Below the pieces are notes generated by a model. The model worked only from the letters and a program-made list of their open reading frames with translations, did no database searches and was not told where the DNA came from. A stretch of 64,000 bases of DNA from Arthrobacter sp. V1I7 (GTDB taxonomy: Bacteria > Actinomycetota > Actinomycetes > Actinomycetales > Micrococcaceae): the NCBI RefSeq assembly GCF_030817015.1, contig NZ_JAUSYS010000001.1:4806129-4870128 (forward strand), read 5' to 3'. Position numbers and translations under genes: made by a program. This document shows positions 56,897 to 64,000 of the stretch, piece by piece. How positions within the stretch are numbered: the first letter of the stretch is position 1; every line of letters begins with the position of its first letter.

Positions 56897-58240
56897 ATGT
56901 CCCCAGTCGATAGTCGACGCACCAAAGCCGACCCACGACTTGGCGTCACCCGTCAGCTCTGGTTCTGGGTCCTAGTCGCGATCGTCGCCGCGACCATCCT
57001 CGGACTTGTCGCCCCGACCCTGGCCAAGAATCTGCAACCCTTGGGCACGGTATTCATCACCGCGATCAAGATGATCGTAGGACCGATCGTCTTCTCACTG
57101 GTTGTCACCGGAATCGGAGGCGTCAGCAACCTCAAAGAGGCAGGAAGAATCGGGCTCCGGTCGATTATTTACTTCGAGATCGTCACCACCGTGGCCATCG
57201 TCCTCGGCCTGGTCGCGGTCAACGTCTTTAAGCCGGGCGCCGGACTCGACATCGACCCCGCCTCGATCGACATGTCCGAGGACCTCGCCGGCTATATCGG
57301 CCAAGGCGAGCACAAGAACTGGTGGGATTTCCTTCTGGGAATAGTCCCTAAAAGCATGGTCAGCCCGTTCGTCGACGGCAACATCCTGCAAATTTTGTTC
57401 ATTGCGATCCTCGTCGCCATCGCGATCCAACTCGTCGGGGCACCCGCGCGCCCGTTGGTCTCAGGCCTTGAGAAGGTCAACCTGGTGATGTTCAAGGTCC
57501 TCAAGTTGGTCATGTACGCAGCTCCGATCGGCGTCTTCGGTGCACTCACAGCGATGATCGGCTCCTATGGCCTTGAGACATTGGCAAGCCTGGGTAGGCT
57601 GATCGGTCTCTACTGGGCGACCTGCGTCCTCTTCATCGTATGCGTCCTCGGTGCGATCATGTGGGCGATGGGGCTGAACCTGTTCAAGCTGCTGCGCTAC
57701 ATTAAAGAGGAAATTTTGATCGTGCTGGGCACGTCGTCTTCCGAATCGGTTCTGCCGCAGATCCTTCTGAAGCTGGAAAAGCTGGGAGCGCCACGAGAAG
57801 TAGTCGGGCTCACGGTCCCCACCGGCTATTCATTCAACCAGGACGGCACCTCGATCTACTACAGCGTCTGCGCGGTCTTCATCGCCCAAGCCACCGGGGT
57901 GGAATTAAGCATCTGGGCACAGATCGGATTGGTTCTCGTCCTGATGCTGACATCCAAGGGAGTCGCAGCGGTCACCGGAGCAGGATTCATCGTGCTCGCG
58001 GCAACCCTATCGGTGATTGGTTCCATCCCGGTCGCCGGAATCATGCTGATCTTCGGAATAAACCGGTTCCTCTCCGACGGTGCGGCAATCACCAATTTGT
58101 GCGGAAACACCGTCGCAGGGTTGGTCATCTCCAAATGGGAAGGCGTCCTCGACGTTGATCGCACCAAGAGAGTCCTCGATCGAAAGTTCGTCGAACCACT
58201 GACGGACAACTCCGAGCTCGACACCAGAGCCCGGGTCTGA
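56897..58240 (+). CDS. Dicarboxylate/amino acid:cation symporter (DctA/GltP family)
   Basis: This 447-residue protein starts at ATG 56897 after AAAGGA. DAACS hallmarks are present: TAIKMIVGPIVFSLVVTGIG, the re-entrant loop HP1 region LGTSSSESVLPQILLKLEKL with the SSSE serines, and the helix 7 motif TGYSFNQDGTSIYYSV. It takes up C4-dicarboxylates, acidic amino acids or related acids with Na+ or H+. As the transport gene of module 2 it follows the FAD-oxidoreductase gene under the divergent LysR. Confidence 0.95.
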   Translation: MSPVDSRRTKADPRLGVTRQLWFWVLVAIVAATILGLVAPTLAKNLQPLGTVFITAIKMIVGPIVFSLVVTGIGGVSNLKEAGRIGLRSIIYFEIVTTVAIVLGLVAVNVFKPGAGLDIDPASIDMSEDLAGYIGQGEHKNWWDFLLGIVPKSMVSPFVDGNILQILFIAILVAIAIQLVGAPARPLVSGLEKVNLVMFKVLKLVMYAAPIGVFGALTAMIGSYGLETLASLGRLIGLYWATCVLFIVCVLGAIMWAMGLNLFKLLRYIKEEILIVLGTSSSESVLPQILLKLEKLGAPREVVGLTVPTGYSFNQDGTSIYYSVCAVFIAQATGVELSIWAQIGLVLVLMLTSKGVAAVTGAGFIVLAATLSVIGSIPVAGIMLIFGINRFLSDGAAITNLCGNTVAGLVISKWEGVLDVDRTKRVLDRKFVEPLTDNSELDTRARV

Positions 58241-58536
58241 TCAACTGCATTCTCTAGGGCTCCTGCTCTTTCCGTACATGGACACTAAGGTCACACCACC
58301 AGTACAGCACCCTTCCTCCATCTGCCCGCCAGGGGTCGGGTGCGGAGTCGCTGGGCATGCAGTGAGTGTCTTCAGCCCTGAACCGGCGACCTCGCACGGA
58401 CGGCGCCTGCCGCGCCACGGCACCTGCCGAATCGGCCATGGCCAGCATCGTTAGGGCGTGCTAATCCAGGGCTATTCCTGCAGGCGTCGAAGCCATTCCC
58501 GTAGGCAAGCTTTCAAAAGGGCCGATGCGATACTCA

Positions 58537-58675
58537 CGCTTCAGCTAGCGTATCCGACCAGCCAATGCGGACTTGGGACATCAGCAACTGCTCTGCCGCC
58601 CGTGAGATTGACTTTTGGCTGACGACAGTCACGAAATACTGCAACTGGCCCGAGCTCCACACGCTGCCCGCCAGC
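58537..58675 (-). pseudogene. LysR-family regulator, N-terminal remnant (module 3)
   Basis: The minus strand reads QLQYFVTVVSQKSISRAAEQ then LLMSQ, the start of a LysR HTH, and then turns into unrelated codons before a stop. An indel near the start separates the first codons, and all of the rest is missing. It diverges from the MFS gene at 58881, in the same position as the intact LysR genes of modules 1 and 2. The flanking 58241-58536 holds nothing recognisable. Confidence 0.65.
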
Positions 58676-58880
58676 AATCCCACAGTTCCACAAAATTCAT
58701 ACCTACAGGTTATGACCCCTCGCCAAAAAGGGCATTGGACCCCTGTTCTAGAGCGAGTTCTAATTATGACTAAGGCCATATGCACGCCACCGGTTACAGG
58801 CAGACGTTGAATATCCCGAACTGCGCGACCGCACTTCACGCCCCCGCCCGATGACCGCATCCCTTGAAAGAAGAAAGTCG

Positions 58881-60131
58881 ATGACGACTACACAGACAGA
58901 AACCCGGCAATCGCCCTACCGCTGGGTCATCCTCACCCTGGCCTGGGCAGCCTTCACCATGACCTCCGTCGACCGGGCGACATGGGGCCCGGCAGCCGGC
59001 GCCGTCGGAGACGACCTCGGAGTCGCGGTCGCCGGACTAGGACTCTTCGCCACCACCTATTACATCGGCTACGTCCTTTCCACAGCCTTCGGCGGCTTCC
59101 TCGCCGACTGGCTTGGAGGCCGACTCATCGTCGGCATGAGCATCCTCCTTTCGGGCGGCTTCATGCTCGCTTTCGGTGAATCGACCTCTCCCGCAATGGG
59201 CTTGGTCTTTCAGGCCTGCATCGGCCTGTGTGCAGGGGCCGAGTTTGGCGGCGGCGTTAGGCTGATTTCCACATGGTTCCACCCTGAAAAGCGGGGCGCG
59301 GCCATGGGTATCTTCATGACAGCAACCTCGCTGGGTCTGGTCGTGGCTAACGCCATAGTTCCCAGTCTCATTCAGGCTGCGAGCTGGCGCGCCTCATACC
59401 ACCTGTTCGGCTTCGCTTCCATTGCACTGGGTATCCTTGCCCTGCTTTTTTTGCGCACCGGTCACGTAAAGAACGAGCAGACCGATAAGAAGAAGGATCT
59501 ACCAAACCTTCGGCCTCTGATGCGGAACAGGAATCTGTTGATGCTCGGACTTGCCGGTTTCGGTGCGCTGTGGGGAACTTACGGCTTCATCACCTGGTCG
59601 AACCTCCTCATGGTCAAGGGCGTCGGCATCGACCCGGTCCAGGCTGGCATCGTCGTGGTGATCTTCGGAGCCGTGGCCATCTTCTCCAAACCACTGATCG
59701 GATTCGTCTCCGACGCGCTAAAAATGAGCCGCCGCAATCTGGTCATCATCATCCTCCTTGTGTTCGTCCTAATGCTTGTCGTGTTCAGTTTCGCCACCAC
59801 TGCCATTCAATTCATCTGGATCGCACCGATTCTCGGCATCGCGGCATACGTCTACAGCCCCGTGATGTTGGCCATGATTCCCACCATGTCCGGTGAAAAG
59901 CTTGCTGGCTCCGCGGCTGGTGGAGTGAACGCATTCTGGCAGTTGGGCAGCACCATAGTCCCGGCCATCGTCGGCCTGGTCTTCGGAGCAACCTCATCCT
60001 TCCAGTCGGCATTCCTTGTTTTGGCTGCGGGCCCCCTGCTCGCCGTGATTCCAATGCTCGCCATCCGGCAGCAGCCCACTAGCGAGGAAAAGGCGTTACC
60101 GGTGGGAGTCGACGCAGAACCGGCCCGCTAG
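58881..60131 (+). CDS. MFS transporter of module 3 (organic acid/ACS-type)
   Basis: The frame opens at 58851, but the ATG at 58881 after GAAAGAAG gives a proper N-terminus (MTTTQTETRQSPYRWVILTL) and 416 residues. It has about 12 helices in two halves with a central loop (KNEQTDKKKDLPNLRPLMRN). The family signature region is GGFLADWLGGRLIVGMSILL and the helix 4 motif CIGLCAGAEFGGGVRLISTW. The D-R-A-T-W-G-P segment at the end of helix 1 resembles anion:cation and sugar-acid symporters. It is the carrier of the third LysR/FAD-oxidoreductase module, whose other genes have decayed. Confidence 0.9.
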   Translation: MTTTQTETRQSPYRWVILTLAWAAFTMTSVDRATWGPAAGAVGDDLGVAVAGLGLFATTYYIGYVLSTAFGGFLADWLGGRLIVGMSILLSGGFMLAFGESTSPAMGLVFQACIGLCAGAEFGGGVRLISTWFHPEKRGAAMGIFMTATSLGLVVANAIVPSLIQAASWRASYHLFGFASIALGILALLFLRTGHVKNEQTDKKKDLPNLRPLMRNRNLLMLGLAGFGALWGTYGFITWSNLLMVKGVGIDPVQAGIVVVIFGAVAIFSKPLIGFVSDALKMSRRNLVIIILLVFVLMLVVFSFATTAIQFIWIAPILGIAAYVYSPVMLAMIPTMSGEKLAGSAAGGVNAFWQLGSTIVPAIVGLVFGATSSFQSAFLVLAAGPLLAVIPMLAIRQQPTSEEKALPVGVDAEPAR

Positions 60132-60185
60132 GGCCAACCACCCTCCAACTCGATTCCCGCCACACCGACTATTCCGGGAAAGCAC

Positions 60186-60495
60186 TATGACGTCATCATC
60201 GCGCCGGCGGCGGATCAGCAAGGGTGGCCACAGCCATCCGGGCAAGCCGGGCAAGCCGGGCAAGACACTTCTTCTGGAGAGGGACCCTGCCTGGGTGGCG
60301 CCGCGGCCCTGCGAAACGTCCTGACCTACTGCGGCCTGTTCACCGGCTAGGACCAGAAACAAGTGCTCTTTGGTGTGATCGAAGATCTCTACCGACTCCT
60401 GCGGGAGGCCGGGGCGTAAGCGAACCGCACAGACAACGCCGTCACCATCGTGTTCGACCCGGAACCCCTCCAAGCCCTCGGCATACCCCAAATGA
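60186..60495 (+). pseudogene. FAD-dependent oxidoreductase, N-terminal remnant (module 3)
   Basis: Starting at YDVIIA the frame contains PCLGGAAALRNVLTYCGLFT, the same loop as in the FAD genes of modules 1 and 2, then DQKQVLFGVIEDLYRLLREA and NRTDNAVTIVFDPEPLQALG. Stops interrupt it at 60348 and 60417, and the Rossmann glycine motif and the following helix are scrambled by frameshifts (IRAGKAGKxxKTLLLERDP can be read from other frames). The rest is missing. It follows the MFS gene, in the order expected for a third module. Confidence 0.7.
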
Positions 60496-61445
60496 TCAGC
60501 GGCCAAATGGCCAGTACGGTTGCGCGAGGAAGCTGCCCTGCTCTCTGCAGGCTAAACACTTTGTTGCCCGGGCTGTGAGCGGGGTTGCGACTCGGACGAG
60601 CCGCAACCCCGCCGCTGCCCTGGCACCCCGCCGTGTCCGACACAGCGTTTTGGTATTTCCGGCTAACGCGCTCCCCTGGACAGACCGGCCCTTTCACTTG
60701 GGAGAGACCACAGATTGACCGGACCGCCGCCAAAGTACACCCAAGCCTGACGTCAGGCAGTCAGATAAACACCGTCAGAATAAGGTCCGGAGGCAGCTCC
60801 TGCACATGCCCCGCTGCAGAGTCTTAGATTCAAACCGGACAGACAACCGCCGAAGGAGCATGCCGGGCAGAGGGTGCTTCGCGTGAGTGTCTGGGGTGAA
60901 GGTAGGGCCCGCTGCCCACAGCCGGGGACAATCCTTGGGGGTTATCCACCGCTACTGCTGCCGGGGGAGCTACCCCAACGGCTCCCAATTTCCAGCCGTG
61001 GATAACCCGGATTGACCCCAGCCATGGACAGCTAAAAGTCGGCTCAGCTCCGGCAGTGTGGTCCGGGCAGCAAAGGCTATTGTGTCCCTCGTTTTTTCAT
61101 CCGATCGTGACCATCCAGCGGTGCTAGTCAAAGATTCCTGCCTCAGGGGTCTTATGGGGAAGAGCAGTTCTGGGCGCGCTCGTCAAAGTGCGGCTCAGGA
61201 GCCCAGCGGCAGTGGTCACCGGGGTGACACCGGCGGCGGCGCCGAGATCGTCGAAGCGGCCTGCGGCCAGCCGCGATCACTGCGAGATGGGAGCCAGTCG
61301 GGCCGATTGACGGCGCTTCCGTCGTCGATGCGCGTCTAAGCGGAAGTGGTCCTGAAGAGCCGTTGCGGCCAGCCCTCGGGGAGTCCTCCTGGGCCTTCTG
61401 GTGGCCATAGTAAGGTCATGCCGAGCATCGTGTAGGAACTGCCTA
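60496..61445. other. Gene-free region
   Basis: No gene is recognised in these 950 bases. The only clear structure is the inverted pair of GTTATCCAC sequences at 60941-61006. Confidence 0.4.
60941..61006. repeat. Inverted GTTATCCAC pair
   Basis: GTTATCCAC at 60941-60949 and GTGGATAAC at 60998-61006 are perfect complements; the similarity extends outward (AATCC ... GGGTTATCCAC on both arms). TTATCCAC resembles a DnaA box, but only two sites exist, and a GC-rich hairpin (GGGGAGCTACCCC) lies between them. Confidence 0.55.
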
Positions 61446-61740
61446 TCAGCTCGCGGCCGCGGGCGGGGTGGTCCGGCATGTCTCGACGACTCGGTCATCG
61501 TCGCGCAGGTAGCAGACCCGCATTCCGAAATACCGGCCGGCGATGAGCGCATCGACTGAGTTGAAGGCACCGAGTACCAGGGCAGCTCCCACTCCAAAAT
61601 TTACTGGTACCGGTTGCTCTCGTCGAACGGCCCATGGCACAGCACCGTGAAGGTCACGTCTTGCGAGTGCAGGTAGCCCAACTCCATCACCCTGCTGATG
61701 CTCACGGTGGCGGGAACTCATCGCTTTGGCCGTGGACCCA
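61446..61740 (-). pseudogene. DUF899-family thioredoxin-like protein, frameshifted fragment
   Basis: Three minus-strand frames give in order VMELGYLHSQDVTFTVLCHG PFDESNRYQ, then EWELPWYSVPS, then VDALIAGRYFGMRVCYLRDD DRVVETCRTT. This is the DUF899 order (H-D-V-T-F-x-V ... G-P-F-E-E-S-x-R-Y-R-D-F-M-G-W-E-M-P-W-Y-S ... G-R-x-F-G-M-x-V-C-Y-L-R). Two indels and the loss of both ends make it a dead fragment. Confidence 0.6.
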
Positions 61741-61749
61741 TTCGTCAAT

Positions 61750-62319
61750 GCCCGGCGGGGCCCGGCGGGGAGCCCGGCACTCTCCGTATCTGATTTGCCG
61801 GCGAATATGACCCATCATCGCCGCTGCAGACGTGCTCGGAGGCGTCCACGCTGCGGTTCGCGGTAGGCGGAACCGCTATGGCGAGACACACGAAGCCGTC
61901 CGCGGCGCGCGGCCCGGAGTGATCTGAGACGACGCACTCCATACGGCGCCGTAAGAACATGAGTGGTCGCAAGGCGGCGATGAACACCGTCTGTGGGATG
62001 ACCCGAGAGCTACGCGCATTCGCCGCTAGGTCGGCCTACGCTGCGGCCGGCGCCCCAGTCGAACGGTCGGCCGACGTGGGTGCAAATCAGTTCCGGCTGG
62101 CCCCTGGTCGCCGGGCCAGCTGGATGTAAGTGGGAGAACTGGACGGCGGTGCCAGCCGGGTGTCGTCGGCATGGTCGCGCCCGGCGGAAGCCCGTTCGGG
62201 TGACTCAAGGCACAGAATTCGTTTGCAGCGGCTGGGCACATTCCGGCGGTTTGAGAGGCCGGTACGGCCAGTGTTGGCGCGGTTATCGCGGGCTAGCCCG
62301 GCCAGCCCGGGTGGAGCCT
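61750..62319. other. Gene-free region before the terminal IS
   Basis: Only random ORFs are seen. The part next to 61750 may extend the DUF899 remnant (GIDEWVHGQSDEFPP on the minus strand). Confidence 0.35.
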
Positions 62320-63725
62320 GTTGCCTCATTGCAATACCTCCGGGAAAGGTGATTCGTTGCCTCATTTGAAATCCTCCGGTTGACCCCTTCGTTGCCTCAT
62401 TGAAAAACCTCCGGATTTTCAGTTGTTCCAGGCCCTGTTGACGGGTTTGACCGCGCCCGGCTGTTTGGCTCGGGCCAGTGTTTCGAGCTGCGCTGTGAGT
62501 GCCAGGATCTGGCGTGAGAGTGCGCCGGGTTTGATCTGCCTGAAGGCGGCGTTCATCCGAATGACCGGGCGCTTGCGCATCTTTTCGTGCCGGATGGCGC
62601 GCTGGTGGGGCGTGGCAGGTGCGTCGTGTTTCTTGGTCACTTTCGCGCCGTGCCGGTGTTTCTCGAGGAGCTTTTGCTGGGGCAGCAGGTAGTTGGTGAA
62701 GATCCGGTCCAGTTCCCAGATCTCGTTGAGTTTCTCGCGTTCCGCGGCGGTGTCGTAGCGGAGGTAGCCGACGAGTTCCCGGACCCTGGCCCAGTTCTTC
62801 TGCTCCACGTGCGCGCCGTCGTTCTTGTTCCCGGGACGGGAGCGGGTGAACGTGATCTGGTGGCCGTGGCAGTAGGCGAGCAGGTGCTCGTTGATGAACT
62901 CCGAGCCGTTGTCCGAATCGATCCCGATGATGGGAAACGGGAACACAGCGGTGACGTGTTCGAGGGCCTCAAAGACCCATTTGGCCGCCTTGTTCCGCAC
63001 GGACCGATTCACCGTCCAGCCGGTGGAAATGTCGGTCACTGTCAGGGTAAAGCAGAATTCCCCGAAGCTGTTGCCGCCCTCGTGGCCGACCAGATCGATC
63101 TCCACGAATCCCGGGACGGCGTCGTCCCACTCGGCCCAGGTCCGGATCGGGATCTGGGATTTCAGGAGGGTGCCGGGCTTGGTGTGTGACCGGCCCCGCG
63201 GGAAAAGTTTCGCCCGTTCACCGACGAGTTTCCGGTCGATGGTCGCCGCGCTCATGCGCATCAGCAAAGCAGCCTGATCATCCGTGATCGCAAGCTCCTT
63301 GTCCCGCCGCAATAGCGGCACCAGAACCGGCAGCATCGGGGCCAGCAGCCTGCCGGCAGGAGCCCGCAGCACCGCCCAGCACCTGATCAGCGGCGGGAGC
63401 AGATCAGGGCCGTAGACCGGCGTCCTGCCCGGTCTGGGCTTGACGATTTTCAGGACCAGGGCCTCCCGCAAGGCGACCCTGGCATAGTCGCGGTGCCAAC
63501 CGGTCAGTTCGACCAGCTCGTTCAGGATCCGGGATTTCCCTGCACGATCGGCGCTCTTATAGGCGAGGGCTTTCTTCTTTGTCACAGCTTGCCGCTGGTC
63601 CATCGTTAGCTCCATGAAAACGGGCATAACCCCCATCCGCCGCCCCGGCCGGAAACCACGCCGCTACGCGGAGGTTTTCAATTGAGGCAACGTATCCGGC
63701 TACGCGGAGGTTTTCTACGAGTCAA
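62320..63725 (-). mobile_element. Integrase-type insertion sequence with iterated terminal repeats
   Basis: The left side has three direct copies of GTTGCCTCATT followed by a variable stretch and CCTCCGG (62320, 62356, 62391; spacing 36 and 35). The right side has two inverted copies (63669-63691 and 63704-63725; spacing 35). The innermost pair, GTTGCCTCATTGAAAAACC and its counterpart GGTTTTCAATTGAGGCAAC, flanks the transposase. Multiple end repeats recall IS21-like elements. The exact outer limits are uncertain. Confidence 0.7.
62419..63603 (-). CDS. Integrase-core transposase (DDE, IS21/IS481-like)
   Basis: The frame opens at 63636, but GGAG seven bases before the ATG at 63603 (MDQRQAVTKKKALAYKSADR) suggests 394 residues. 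An N-terminal HTH (KSRILNELVELTGWHRDYAR) is followed by an rve-type catalytic core with Asp in GFVEIDLVGHEGGNS, Asp in PIIGIDSDNGSEFINEHLLA and Glu in GNKNDGAHVEQKNWARVREL. No IstB-like helper ATPase is encoded next to it, unlike classical IS21. The frame is intact. It is transcribed away from the second rrn operon. Confidence 0.88.
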   Translation of the reverse strand: MDQRQAVTKKKALAYKSADRAGKSRILNELVELTGWHRDYARVALREALVLKIVKPRPGRTPVYGPDLLPPLIRCWAVLRAPAGRLLAPMLPVLVPLLRRDKELAITDDQAALLMRMSAATIDRKLVGERAKLFPRGRSHTKPGTLLKSQIPIRTWAEWDDAVPGFVEIDLVGHEGGNSFGEFCFTLTVTDISTGWTVNRSVRNKAAKWVFEALEHVTAVFPFPIIGIDSDNGSEFINEHLLAYCHGHQITFTRSRPGNKNDGAHVEQKNWARVRELVGYLRYDTAAEREKLNEIWELDRIFTNYLLPQQKLLEKHRHGAKVTKKHDAPATPHQRAIRHEKMRKRPVIRMNAAFRQIKPGALSRQILALTAQLETLARAKQPGAVKPVNRAWNN

Positions 63726-63730
63726 CGCGC

Positions 63731-64000
63731 GGAGTTGCGCTGGGGGTTGGGTGGGTGTATTGTTTTCTAAGTCGCCGAGAGGGAGACCAGCGGGAATGCT
63801 GGGAACCGGAGGCGGCCAATCCCCTAAATTTTCAAGGCCAGGATCTGGTTGGCGTTTTGTGCGCTGCGGGTTCGGGTGGGGTTGGTTTGGTTGCTGGTGT
63901 GGGTCCTGGAAGCGGGATTTGCATCGGGGGCTGGAACCGGGTAAGTTTGAAAAGTTGCTCCGGAGCGATCCACGGCTGAGATGTTGTGGTGGTGCCGGGT
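63731..64000 (+). promoter_or_regulatory. Promoter and leader of a second rrn operon (cut by window end)
   Basis: All 270 bases are identical to 2489-2758, including TTGCGC (63735-63740), a 17-base spacer and TATTGT (63758-63763). The 16S gene should start about 190 bases beyond the window, as in the first operon. Upstream of 63731 the sequence is unrelated to the first operon and belongs to the IS end. Confidence 0.92.

Noticed and set aside
60941..61006. Origin of replication based on DnaA-like boxes
   Set aside because: Only two sites, no dnaA/dnaN/rep gene, no AT-rich unwinding region.

Overview
The window looks like a chromosomal segment of a high-GC actinobacterium of the Arthrobacter/Micrococcaceae type. 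The grounds are GC-rich codon use, the 16S/23S/5S sequences and a 16S-23S spacer without tRNA genes, zinc-free ribosomal protein paralogues, and the style of the insertion sequences. The genus is inferred from general resemblance; no search was run.

Layout. 1-2.3 kb: the end of a family 1 beta-glucosidase, then rpmB-rpmG-rpsN, all Cys-poor (zinc-free) paralogues. 2.5-8.5 kb: a complete rrn operon on the + strand. 8.6-47.6 kb: a heavily rearranged accessory region. It holds IS1380, IS256, IS701 and five IS110-family elements, plus remnants of ISL3, IS256 and IS982. Between them lie cargo genes: a truncated NUC1 nuclease, a polysaccharide deacetylase lipoprotein, a decayed DUF916/surface-protein locus, a Tat-exported seven-repeat lectin, a Zur-box-preceded CobW-like gene with zinc-free L36, a TetR-controlled flavin monooxygenase/FMN reductase pair, a self-sufficient P450 of the CYP102 (BM3) type, and a secreted LVIVD/PA-domain protein. 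Many genes here carry single frameshifts or nonsense codons.

47.6-60.5 kb: three related catabolic-looking modules. Each has a LysR regulator facing an operon, an FAD-dependent oxidoreductase of the FAD_oxidored type, and a different transporter: an ABC importer, a DctA-type symporter, and an MFS carrier. The third module has lost its LysR and its oxidoreductase to decay. A shikimate-kinase-like gene follows the ABC module.

60.5-64 kb: decayed sequence, an integrase-type IS with iterated terminal repeats, and then the leader of a second rrn operon. Its 270 visible bases match the first leader exactly (2489-2758 = 63731-64000). The accessory region is therefore bracketed by two rrn operons in direct orientation about 61 kb apart, and the IS abuts the second rrn promoter just upstream of its -35 box.

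The most unusual signals are: (i) a 175-bp structured element in two copies (23242-23416 and 28543-28720) with compensatory base changes, one copy lying in the upstream flank of an IS110 transposase; (ii) a 200-bp element with perfect terminal inverted repeats in two copies (about 28716-28917 and 37543-37743); (iii) the triplicated LysR/FAD-oxidoreductase/transporter modules; (iv) a shared GGAGA-N4-TCTCC operator in front of both halves of the flavin monooxygenase pair.
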